Below the pieces are notes generated by a model. It saw only the letters and a list, made by a program, of their open reading frames with translations. It was not told the origin of the DNA and searched no databases. A DNA stretch of 21,985 bases from positions 1 through 21,985 of the forward strand of contig JAGHSG010000153.1 in the NCBI GenBank assembly GCA_018066005.1, in the 5' to 3' direction. Positions 1 through 6,895 of this stretch are shown here, piece by piece. Each line of letters begins with the position of its first letter. Within the stretch, counting starts at the first letter, position 1. The translations under genes were made by a program, and so were the position numbers. The stretch is from Bacteroidales bacterium. GTDB taxonomy: Bacteria > Bacteroidota > Bacteroidia > Bacteroidales > Paludibacteraceae.

Positions 1-1569
1 GACGTTGTTTTGGACGGTTGTGAGCGCTTGCGTCAACGCCCAGTGGGGCAGTTGGTAGATGCTTTGCGTTTATGTGGGGCGCAGATTGAATATATGGGTG
101 AGCAGGGCTATCCGCCTGTGCATATTGCCGGGCGAAAATTGGCTGTTCAGACCGTGACCATACCGCGACCACTCTCTCCCCAGTTTATCTCCGCTCTCCT
201 GCTAATCGGTGTCTCTATTCAGACGGATATCACCTCCCCCTATATTGAGATGACCCAACACCTAATCACCCATTATAATCGTGCATTGTGCATTGTCAAT
301 CGTCAACTGGAGAAGGACTGGTCTGCTGCGGCTTTCTGGTACGAGTATGTTGCCCTGCATGGGGGTGAGATGCTGCTGAAAGGTCTGCAAAAAGATTCTC
401 TGCAAGGGGATAAAGTAGTGGCGGCACTTTTTCGCCCGTTAGGTGTACAAACGGATTACAATGCGGACGGTGTACGTATTTATCACGCAGAAAGAGTGGG
501 GGATACGCTGACTGTTGATTTCTCCGCCTGCCCCGATTTATATCCGGCTATTGCCATTACGTGCGACTGCTTGCATATCTCTCTGCAAGCCCTTGGAACA
601 GAAGCATTGGCTATCAAGGAGAGTAACCGCCTCTTGGCGGTCAAGGAACGCCGGACCTATCACGACCACCGCATCGCTATGGCACTCTTGGCGGCTGACC
701 TGCCCTGCGACGATACCGATTGCATCACCAAGTCTTATCCCGCTTTCATCGAGCAATTGTGCATTGTGCATTGTCAATCGCTAACCGACACTGTGCATTG
801 TGCATTGTCAACCGTCAACCGAATAATTCCGCGCAGAGGAATCAACGATGATAATAAAGGCAAGAAATACGCTTTGCACAAACTTATTTCTGCTGCCACG
901 GCGGAATATGTGTGGCTTATGGATGATGATATAACCCCTGCTCCCGCTTCCCAATCCCCCATTCTCCATTCTCTAATAGGTGATGCCGACTTGTACATCC
1001 TTCCCATCCAAATGGTAGGTGGCGATAGTCTGTTGGAACGCTTGCAGATAGCCGAATATGCTGCTATACAAGAAGTTACCATGCGTACTGCCAAGCGTGG
1101 CAAGGCGGTTATGTGCAGCGGTGCCAACCTGATTGTCCGTCGTGAACGGTGGTTGGAGAGTTATCCCGACTTGCACGTGGATATACCTTCCGGAGACGAT
1201 ATGTTTCTCTTGGAATCTTTTCGGCGCAGGAATTTGCGCATAGCATGTATAGATGACCCTGCTTATACGGCTACCGTTTCTGCCATCCCCTCTTGGTCGG
1301 CTTTTTGGCGTCAGCGTATGCGTTGGGCAGGCAAGGCGCCTCATTATCGGGATCGTATAATCGTGAGGTATGGAGTAGGCGTTTTATTGGCAAACATCCT
1401 CCAACTCCTATGCCCGGTGGTCATTCTGATTAAGTTCCCCATTGAATACCGTCTCATCAAAAAAAGAGACCCGGAGGTCTCTTTCTTCATTGCTTTACTG
1501 TTGGAGATTATCTATCCCCTGTACATGTTATTGTGCATCCTCGGCGGGTTGTGCAGGAAGGGCTGGTAA
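1..1569 (+). CDS. AroA (EPSP synthase) C-terminal part fused in frame to a truncated GT2 membrane glycosyltransferase; 5' end outside window
   Basis: The frame is open from base 1. Residues 1-252 match the AroA C-terminal part: a CERLRQRP segment, SPQF (usually SSQF), PYIEMT, DWSAAAFW, GLQKDSLQGD, a PDL Asp, KESNR, HDHR and TKSYP. AroA makes 5-enolpyruvylshikimate-3-phosphate in aromatic amino acid synthesis. Compared with E. coli AroA as I remember it, about 16 residues are missing before DWSAA and about 28 between KESNR and HDHR. Right after AroA's natural end the frame passes through a heptamer repeat (759-821) into a GT2 enzyme. That part has GKKYAL, MDDDITP, SGDD, QRMRW (QxxRW type) and two hydrophobic C-terminal segments. 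It lacks roughly the first 70 residues, including the nucleotide-binding start. No in-frame ATG could restore the GT. The product may be a genuine chimera, a degraded gene pair, or an assembly join at repeats. Family calls are firm; function of either half is doubtful. Confidence 0.75.
   Translation, partial: DVVLDGCERLRQRPVGQLVDALRLCGAQIEYMGEQGYPPVHIAGRKLAVQTVTIPRPLSPQFISALLLIGVSIQTDITSPYIEMTQHLITHYNRALCIVNRQLEKDWSAAAFWYEYVALHGGEMLLKGLQKDSLQGDKVVAALFRPLGVQTDYNADGVRIYHAERVGDTLTVDFSACPDLYPAIAITCDCLHISLQALGTEALAIKESNRLLAVKERRTYHDHRIAMALLAADLPCDDTDCITKSYPAFIEQLCIVHCQSLTDTVHCALSTVNRIIPRRGINDDNKGKKYALHKLISAATAEYVWLMDDDITPAPASQSPILHSLIGDADLYILPIQMVGGDSLLERLQIAEYAAIQEVTMRTAKRGKAVMCSGANLIVRRERWLESYPDLHVDIPSGDDMFLLESFRRRNLRIACIDDPAYTATVSAIPSWSAFWRQRMRWAGKAPHYRDRIIVRYGVGVLLANILQLLCPVVILIKFPIEYRLIKKRDPEVSFFIALLLEIIYPLYMLLCILGGLCRKGW
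281..307 (+). repeat. heptamer-based repeat inside aroA (copy A)
   Basis: GTGCATTGTGCATTGTCAAT followed by CGTCAAC, which parses as four 7-base units (GTGCATT, GTGCATT, GTCAATC, GTCAAC-). It is read as ALCIVNRQ and replaces a longer segment that AroA proteins normally have between the PYIxxT helix and the DWSAA strand. It begins at codon position 2. Confidence 0.75.
759..821 (+). repeat. tandem pair of heptamer-based repeats at the aroA/GT2 junction (copies B and C)
   Basis: The 20-base core of copy A recurs exactly at 759-778, and with one change (final T to C) at 793-812, a period of 34 bases. The copies begin at codon positions 3 and 1, so with copy A all three phases are used and none contains a stop. 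The pair lies between the last recognisable AroA residue and the first recognisable glycosyltransferase residue. Confidence 0.8.
1459..1484 (-). terminator. rho-independent terminator of the nadB-secG operon, inside the GT2 coding region
   Basis: On the minus strand a perfect stem AAAGAGACC / GGTCTCTTT with a TCCG tetraloop runs into seven T residues. It begins about 44 bases downstream of the secG stop. On the plus strand it encodes part of the GT2 C-terminus (around KKRDPEVSFF). The T-run is much better on the minus strand, which suggests it serves secG. Confidence 0.8.
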
Positions 1570-1854
1570 TTGCTCTGCTGCTGCCTCTACTTGCTCGGTG
1601 ATGGCACTGTCTTCTGCGGTCATTTCTTGTTGACCTTGTTTAACGCCAACGGCCAAAATACTCAGAAAAACGATAACGGCAGCCAAAGTCCAACTGGCTT
1701 TCTCTAAGAAATCAGTCGTCTTGGGTGCGCCCGTAACTTGGTTACCACTGGCAAAACCTGCTGCCAATCCTCCTCCTTTGCTATTCTGAACCAATACCAA
1801 AAGAATCAGCAGAATGGAGGCAATAACAATTAAAATTGTAAAAAGAGTGTACAT
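1528..1854 (-). CDS. secG: SecG, preprotein translocase subunit
   Basis: This 108-residue protein is the small SecYEG subunit that assists SecA-driven export across the inner membrane. An N-terminal membrane segment (about 2-23) is followed by the SecG signature QNSKGGGLAAGF, the polar loop GAPKTTDFLEKASW, and a second membrane segment (about 53-72). The Ala/Pro/Glu-rich tail after residue 75 is typical of Bacteroidota SecG. The ATG at 1854 is preceded by its own promoter at 1894-1925, so secG can be expressed separately from the upstream nadB-lptE genes. Its last 42 bases overlap the convergent GT2 gene. Confidence 0.93.
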   Translation of the reverse strand: MYTLFTILIVIASILLILLVLVQNSKGGGLAAGFASGNQVTGAPKTTDFLEKASWTLAAVIVFLSILAVGVKQGQQEMTAEDSAITEQVEAAAEQLPALPAQPAEDAQ

Positions 1855-1893
1855 AGTTGTATGTTTTTTATTAATAATTCACGTTTGAGCGTG

Positions 1894-1925
1894 CAAAGTT
1901 AGTGATTTTTTTTGATATATGCAAA
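1894..1925 (-). promoter_or_regulatory. secG promoter with imperfect TTTGCAT palindrome at -33
   Basis: Read on the minus strand: TTTG (1925-1922), 20 bases, then TAACTTTG (1901-1894), followed by CACGC. The -33 box starts TTTGCATATATCAAA, which is the window-wide palindrome with one base missing in the distal arm. The secG ATG is 39 bases downstream. Confidence 0.75.
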
Positions 1926-1930
1926 TTTTT

Positions 1931-2440
1931 TTACCATTTTGCGACAGTATCGTTGTAGATACTCTCCGCAATCTCCGTAATCATGATGTTACAAAGCTCT
2001 TCTTGCACATCGTTTAGCAACTTGTTACTGTCAAATGTTTGGAAGGCTGTATAGGTCTTTTCAAAACTTTCTTCCGGTGCCACATTGTTGGTAAAACGTA
2101 CCTGAACGGTGATGGTCAATTTGGTTTCTGCCGCGTAACTATCCGCCGCAATAGCCATAGGAGTAATCTCGTAACCCGTTATTTCTCCTTCCAACTCCAA
2201 ATTACCACCTTTACGCAGAATCTCCAAACGCGTCTGACGGGCAAAAAGGTCGCGGATACCTTCACTCAATTCCTGACTGAGCGGAGCATAAACCAGCGGA
2301 GCCATATTAGGAAAATCGGCAATGGCAATACTGTGTGTCGTGGCATAATCAATGCTCGCACCATTGAATTTATAACTGATGGCGCAACTATTCAATAATA
2401 AAACGAATAGACCAATTATTGTTAATCGTACATTTTTCAT
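1931..2440 (-). CDS. lptE: LptE-family LPS-assembly lipoprotein
   Basis: This 169-residue lipoprotein has a signal peptide with lipobox LLNSC (Cys19). The mature part contains the IAIADFPN strand and the SQELSEGIRDLFARQTRLEIL segment typical of Bacteroidota LptE. LptE partners LptD in inserting lipopolysaccharide into the outer membrane. The start codon overlaps the stop of the sigma-54-type activator by 4 bases (ATGA), implying translational coupling. The order activator - lptE - secG is, to my knowledge, a recurrent Bacteroidota arrangement. The assignment rests on lipobox, length and context, because LptE sequences diverge strongly. Confidence 0.82.
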   Translation of the reverse strand: MKNVRLTIIGLFVLLLNSCAISYKFNGASIDYATTHSIAIADFPNMAPLVYAPLSQELSEGIRDLFARQTRLEILRKGGNLELEGEITGYEITPMAIAADSYAAETKLTITVQVRFTNNVAPEESFEKTYTAFQTFDSNKLLNDVQEELCNIMITEIAESIYNDTVAKW

Positions 2441-3642
2441 AGTTCATATTCTTTAATCTTGCGGTACAAGGTGCGTTCTGATATATTCAGCAACTTGGCG
2501 GCGTCGCGCCTGTTGCCTTCCGTTTTTTCCAAAGCATGACGGATATGTTCTTTCTCCATTTCATCCATACTGTTTACCTCCTCGGCATAGACAGCGGCCT
2601 CTTCCGCATCGTCGTAACTGTGTTTGGTAGTGTGTACGGCAGCCGGCACATTGTTAAAGGACGTACGGATATTATCATCCAAGACCGTTGCCGTGCGTTC
2701 TCCGGTCATCAACCGGTCTAACTGCTGCTGCATCTTGCTCATGTCGCGCTTCATATCAAAGAGAACTTTGTACAATATCTCGCGCTCGTTCATGAAATTC
2801 TCTTGTCGGCCCTCCGTGTTGCGTTTTCCGATAGCCAGACTATGGGCAAACTCGTTCTCCGGCAGGTATTTGCGCAAGGTCTCTGCGGTAATGTCGTGAT
2901 TCTTTTCAATAACACTAATCTGCTCGGCTACATTTTTTAACTGCCGTATATTGCCGTTCCAATAATAACTTTGCAGCAGGTTGGTTGCTTCTTCGTTCAG
3001 CCGTATAGCCGGCATACGGTATTTATCGCTTATATCCATGGCAAACTTGCGGAAGAGCATAGGGATGTCCTCTTTGCGCTCGCGCAGTGCCGGAACTTTA
3101 ATCTCTACCGTATTGAGACGGTAATACAAATCCTCTCTGAACCGTCCCTCCCGGATGGCTTCCTGCATATTGACATTGGTGGCAGCCACAACACGCACAT
3201 TTGTTTTTTGCACCGTGCTGGCTCCCATGCGGATGAACTCACCTTTTTCTAATACGCGCAATAACTTGGCTTGGGTAGCAATGGGCAATTCACCCACTTC
3301 ATCCAAGAATAAGGTACCTCCGTTAGCAATCTCAAAATATCCTTTTCGCTCCGCTTTGGCATCCGTAAAAGCACCTTTCTCGTGACCGAATAACTCGCTA
3401 TCTATCGTGCCTTCCGGAATAGCACCGCAGTTAACGGCAAAATACGGTCCGTGTTTGCGATTACTGAAAGCATGAATAATCTGCGGGAAGAACTCTTTTC
3501 CTACACCCGATTCGCCGGTGACGAGTACACTCATCTCGGTAGGCGCCACCTGTACGGCAACTTCAATAGCACGATTCAGTTGGCTGTTCTGACCAATAAT
3601 GCCGAAACGTTGTTTGACGGTTGTTAAATCTTGACTTGTCAT
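2437..3642 (-). CDS. sigma-54-dependent-type transcriptional activator (AAA+ with Fis-type HTH)
   Basis: This 401-residue protein is a bare AAA+ activator. The ATPase domain starts almost at the N-terminus, so there is no receiver, PAS or GAF sensor. Visible motifs are Walker A GESGVGKE (43-50), a GAFTDA loop (90-95) where most relatives have GAFTGA, Walker B GGTLFLDE (108-115), and the arginine-finger region FREDLYYRLN. The C-terminus (about 355-401) is a Fis-like helix-turn-helix, EGNRRDAAKLLNISERTLYR. A variable linker of about 100 residues separates the two. The family uses ATP to open sigma-54 promoters. The start overlaps the NlpC stop by 4 bases. The lack of a sensor domain suggests control by level or by a partner protein. 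Confidence 0.88.
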   Translation of the reverse strand: MTSQDLTTVKQRFGIIGQNSQLNRAIEVAVQVAPTEMSVLVTGESGVGKEFFPQIIHAFSNRKHGPYFAVNCGAIPEGTIDSELFGHEKGAFTDAKAERKGYFEIANGGTLFLDEVGELPIATQAKLLRVLEKGEFIRMGASTVQKTNVRVVAATNVNMQEAIREGRFREDLYYRLNTVEIKVPALRERKEDIPMLFRKFAMDISDKYRMPAIRLNEEATNLLQSYYWNGNIRQLKNVAEQISVIEKNHDITAETLRKYLPENEFAHSLAIGKRNTEGRQENFMNEREILYKVLFDMKRDMSKMQQQLDRLMTGERTATVLDDNIRTSFNNVPAAVHTTKHSYDDAEEAAVYAEEVNSMDEMEKEHIRHALEKTEGNRRDAAKLLNISERTLYRKIKEYEL

Positions 3643-4442
3643 TTCGTAGTATGTATGCGTCTAATTTGTACTAAATGATGGGTGTAGGTGTTTCCTGCCT
3701 CCACCGAAAAAATCCCCTGTTCATCGATACTTTCCACTTTCACACGTCCGCTGCAATGGATGACACGTTGGCTGTCTATCAGCATGCCGACATGGCTTAT
3801 TTTGCCATCTTCGTGGTCAAAAAAGACCAAGTCACCAATTTGTGCATCTTGCAACGATTCAATACGTTCCCCTTGCGTTATCTGCTCCCCCGCGTTGCGC
3901 AATAATGAATGACCGAATAGACTATGCACGACCTGTGTAAAACCGGAGCAATCCAACCCCATAGCATTCTTTCCTCCCCATAGATAAGGTATATTCAGAA
4001 AGAAGCGTACGATACTTAACACATTGCTCTCGGTCATCTCCAACGCCTGTTCGGCTACCATCTCGGGGTCAATTTGGAACGGCACGCCTAACACCTCAAA
4101 CTGTCCGTTATGATAGTTGGGCAGACATGTTCCCGCGGTTAAGGGAATCGTTTGACCGTTATTCTTGCTGACAGCGTATGCCATAGGCATCTTGACGCGG
4201 GCAGGTTGTTCTTTTCGGCTATCCTGTACCTGCTGCCACTCATCGTCATTCAGAATAGTTACCATCTTGGCATCTACCCATCCTTGTTGTCCGTCAGCAT
4301 CGTTTTTTACCAGCATCCATCGGGGGTTCTGCTCCATGACGGTGCAGGTCTCGGCAAACAACAACTGTGTCTCCATACCTGCCGTTTCACGTGCTTCGGA
4401 ACGAACAGGAACCACACTATGTAGCACGATGACTTTTACCAT
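3639..4442 (-). CDS. NlpC/P60 (C40) cell-wall peptidase with N-terminal SH3-like domains
   Basis: This 267-residue protein probably cleaves gamma-D-Glu to diamino-acid bonds in peptidoglycan peptides. The C-terminal NlpC/P60 domain (about 140-267) shows catalytic Cys165 (GLDCSGF), His217 (KISHVGM) and a third polar residue at His229 (VIHCSG). The first 125 residues look like bacterial SH3 domains (WMLVKNDADGQQGWV, then the PYHNGQ-like segment). No signal peptide is visible at the chosen ATG, which suggests a cytoplasmic role in recycling wall peptides, as in YkfC-like enzymes. The start overlaps the nadB stop by 7 bases. Confidence 0.87.
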   Translation of the reverse strand: MVKVIVLHSVVPVRSEARETAGMETQLLFAETCTVMEQNPRWMLVKNDADGQQGWVDAKMVTILNDDEWQQVQDSRKEQPARVKMPMAYAVSKNNGQTIPLTAGTCLPNYHNGQFEVLGVPFQIDPEMVAEQALEMTESNVLSIVRFFLNIPYLWGGKNAMGLDCSGFTQVVHSLFGHSLLRNAGEQITQGERIESLQDAQIGDLVFFDHEDGKISHVGMLIDSQRVIHCSGRVKVESIDEQGIFSVEAGNTYTHHLVQIRRIHTTK

Positions 4443-6037
4443 ACTTCTTGCGTGTTATTATTCGGGTTTTTGGGATAGTCAATGGTGTAATGTAGACCTC
4501 GGCTCTCTTTGCGCTCCATAGCCTGACGGGTAATCAAATAACCCACATTAATCATATTTCTCAGTTCGCAGATATCACGCGTCGCTTTCACCCGTTTAAA
4601 CAGGTCTTCGGTCTCCTCATACAGCAGATCCAAACGTTCCCAAGCACGTCTTAAACGCAAATCGCTGCGGACAATACCCACGTAGGTGGACATAATTTGA
4701 CCGACCTCTTTCATATCCTGACTAATCAGCACTTTCTCTTCATTGGTTAATGTCCCTTCATCATTCCAATCCGGTATATTGGGGTGGAACGGATAGTTCT
4801 CGATAACACTCAGACTGTGTTTGGCTGCGGCATCGGCATACACAACGGCCTCAATTAAACTGTTGCTGGCCAATCGGTTACCTCCGTGCAGTCCGGTGCA
4901 GGAACATTCTCCGACGGCGTACAGACGCTTAATCGAACTCTCACCGTCCAGATTGACTTTTATACCGCCGCACATATAGTGCGCGCACGGGGCGACGGGG
5001 ATATATTCCTTCGTGATATCTATACCTATTGACAGGCATTTTTGATAGATATTGGGGAAGTGGTGTTTGGTCTCTTCGGGGTCTTTATGCGTAACATCCA
5101 GACACACATGATCCAAACCGTGTATCTTCATCTCGTTATCAATGGCACGTGCCACAATATCACGCGGAGCCAAACTGAGACGCTCGTCGTATTTTTGCAT
5201 AAACTCCTCTCCGTTAGGCAGTTTCAATATGCCTCCGTAGCCGCGCATGGCTTCGGTAATCAGGTAGGCTGGATGTGTCTCTCCGGGGTGGAAAAGAGCA
5301 GTCGGGTGGAATTGCACAAATTCCATACCCTGTACTTGTCCCTTGGCACGATACACCATGGCTATGCCGTCTCCCGTGGCAATATTCGGATTGGTGGTGG
5401 TAGCGTAGATAGCACCCGTTCCTCCTGTTGCCATCAAGGTTATTCGACTCAGATAAGTATCTATTTTTTGCGTTTCCGGGTCCAAAATATACGCTCCGTA
5501 ACATTCTATATCCGGTGTCCGCCTTGTTACACGTACTCCCAAGTGGTGTTGCGTGATAATCTCCACGGCAAAATGGTTTTCCAATACGTCAATATAGGGA
5601 TTGTGGCGTACGGCTTCCATCAGTCCTCTCTGAATCTCCGCTCCGGTGTCGTCCGCGTGGTGGAGAATACGGAATTCGCTATGTCCGCCTTCCCGGTGCA
5701 AATCAAAGTGACCGTCTTCTTTTTTGTCAAAGTTAACCCCCCAGTTAACTAATTCCATGATTTGCTGCGGGGCGTTGCGAACAACCTGTTCCACGGCTGC
5801 GGGATCGCTAATCCAGTCTCCTGCTACCATAGTGTCGTGGATGTGTTTCTCAAAATCATCCACTAACAGATTCGTAACGGAAGCTATACCGCCTTGTGCT
5901 TTGGCAGTATTGGCTTCATCCAGGGTTGTCTTGCAACAGAGGGCAATCTTGTATTTCTGAGTGCGCGCTACTTTTAATGCAAAACTCATCCCGGCTACGC
6001 CACCACCGATGATGAGAAAATCATACTTTTTGGTCAT
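4436..6037 (-). CDS. nadB: L-aspartate oxidase NadB
   Basis: This flavoprotein of 533 residues oxidises L-aspartate to iminoaspartate, the first step of de novo NAD synthesis. The FAD dinucleotide-binding motif is at the N-terminus (IIGGGVAGMSFA, 9-20). Further family motifs are AKAQGGIA, HREGGHSEFRILHH, the substrate-pocket FHPTALFHPG, and GLHGGNRLASNSLIEA. The C-terminal helical domain contains LRRAWERLD. Length is usual for NadB. It is the first gene of an operon running to secG, and has its own palindrome-bearing promoter. No nadA or nadC lies in the window. Confidence 0.95.
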   Translation of the reverse strand: MTKKYDFLIIGGGVAGMSFALKVARTQKYKIALCCKTTLDEANTAKAQGGIASVTNLLVDDFEKHIHDTMVAGDWISDPAAVEQVVRNAPQQIMELVNWGVNFDKKEDGHFDLHREGGHSEFRILHHADDTGAEIQRGLMEAVRHNPYIDVLENHFAVEIITQHHLGVRVTRRTPDIECYGAYILDPETQKIDTYLSRITLMATGGTGAIYATTTNPNIATGDGIAMVYRAKGQVQGMEFVQFHPTALFHPGETHPAYLITEAMRGYGGILKLPNGEEFMQKYDERLSLAPRDIVARAIDNEMKIHGLDHVCLDVTHKDPEETKHHFPNIYQKCLSIGIDITKEYIPVAPCAHYMCGGIKVNLDGESSIKRLYAVGECSCTGLHGGNRLASNSLIEAVVYADAAAKHSLSVIENYPFHPNIPDWNDEGTLTNEEKVLISQDMKEVGQIMSTYVGIVRSDLRLRRAWERLDLLYEETEDLFKRVKATRDICELRNMINVGYLITRQAMERKESRGLHYTIDYPKNPNNNTQEVW

Positions 6038-6077
6038 TGTATAATAGATAATTTTCTTTTTTTCGTGAAAAAGCGTG

Positions 6078-6109
6078 CAAATTTACAGAATTTTTTGCAT
6101 ATATGCAAA
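6078..6109 (-). promoter_or_regulatory. nadB operon promoter with perfect 16-bp palindrome at -33
   Basis: On the minus strand TTTGCATATATGCAAA (6109-6094, a perfect palindrome), 8 bases, then TAAATTTG (6085-6078) and CACGC. TTTG to TAnnTTTG spacing is 20. The nadB ATG is 40 bases downstream. The palindrome abuts the comF stop codon. Confidence 0.85.
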
Positions 6110-6110
6110 T

Positions 6111-6797
6111 TTATTTGGCTTTTGCCAGCGCAAAGACCGCAATTTTGCATCCATAGACCTTCTTAAAGGCCGTCATGGCAGAACAAACAGTCGCCCCCGT
6201 CGTGATAATATCATCCACAATCAAGATGGTCTTTTTATACAACTCTTCCGGATGATTAACTGCAAATAATCCGGACTGAATTTGTTGCCGCTCTTCCCGA
6301 CCCGACTGCGACTGCTTCTTATTGTTCCTCTCACGCGTCAAATTATCAGTATTCATCGGTAAAAGTAGTACATCTTGCAGGCCCTTGGCTATCCACTCGG
6401 ATTGATTAAATCCACGTGTTCTGAATCGCTTGGGATGCAGGGGAATGGGCATAATCAAATCTATTCCGTCAAAGAATCCTGTATCAACCCATTCACGGGC
6501 GGCTTGTTGACCTAATTGACGCAATAACGGCGGATTGCCCTGACCGAATTTGGCTTGAAACATAATTTGTTGCAACCAACTGCCTTTTTCATATTCCAAC
6601 CAACATCCTCCCCACCTGAAATGCGGATCATCCTGCAACAACACTTCGGTGCTGTTATCCCGTTGCAAGGCTTGTTCCGTCCGTGGCAATTGTGCCATAC
6701 ATTTGGGGCAAAGGGACTCCTCCTCACCCAACGGTTCATGGCAGACGGGACAGGTATATGGGAAAAATAAATCCGTTAAATAAGTTCCAATACGCAT
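6111..6797 (-). CDS. ComF family phosphoribosyltransferase-like protein
   Basis: This 228-residue protein starts at MRIGTYLTD. The longer open frame to 6881 would run through the promoter and the shared palindrome, so it is rejected. A four-cysteine zinc motif (Cys16, 19, 30, 33) is followed by a type I phosphoribosyltransferase fold. That fold has PIPLHPKRFRTRGFNQSEWIA and a C-terminal PRPP loop, ILIVDDIITTGATV. ComF proteins act in the cytoplasm during uptake of transforming DNA in competent species. Their role in Bacteroidota is unclear. It is divergent from ychF and is not in the nadB operon, which has a separate promoter directly after it. Confidence 0.9.
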   Translation of the reverse strand: MRIGTYLTDLFFPYTCPVCHEPLGEEESLCPKCMAQLPRTEQALQRDNSTEVLLQDDPHFRWGGCWLEYEKGSWLQQIMFQAKFGQGNPPLLRQLGQQAAREWVDTGFFDGIDLIMPIPLHPKRFRTRGFNQSEWIAKGLQDVLLLPMNTDNLTRERNNKKQSQSGREERQQIQSGLFAVNHPEELYKKTILIVDDIITTGATVCSAMTAFKKVYGCKIAVFALAKAK

Positions 6798-6817
6798 AAA
6801 AATTGATAGAATGTTTG

Positions 6818-6849
6818 CAAAAATACTCTTTTTTTTGCATTTATGCAAA
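6818..6849 (-). promoter_or_regulatory. comF promoter sharing its palindrome with ychF
   Basis: On the minus strand TTTGCATAAATGCAAA (6849-6834), 8 bases, then TATTTTTG (6825-6818) and CAAAC. The TTTG to TAnnTTTG spacing is 20. The comF ATG follows after 20 bases. The same 16 bases form the -33 element of the ychF promoter on the other strand. Confidence 0.8.
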
Positions 6850-6865
6850 TTTTTCTGTACCTTTG
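6834..6865 (+). promoter_or_regulatory. ychF promoter sharing its palindrome with comF
   Basis: TTTGCATTTATGCAAA (6834-6849), 8 bases, then TACCTTTG (6858-6865), with spacing 20. The ychF ATG is 30 bases downstream. Confidence 0.85.
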
Positions 6866-6895
6866 TACGTTTTTTCGTCAAATAATCTAATCAAT

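Noticed and set aside
1528..1540. TTGTGCATCC at the secG/GT2 overlap resembling a repeat unit
   Set aside because: A single partial unit of about nine bases is easily chance; there is no second unit or GTCAA segment.
5042..5752. Open frame of 236 codons on the plus strand
   Set aside because: It is antisense to nadB, which has full family motifs over the same bases. The predicted chain has no recognisable domain, so it is a shadow frame.
6797..6881. Upstream extension of comF by 28 codons
   Set aside because: It would run through both the comF promoter and the palindrome shared with ychF, and the added residues are Lys-rich without family similarity.
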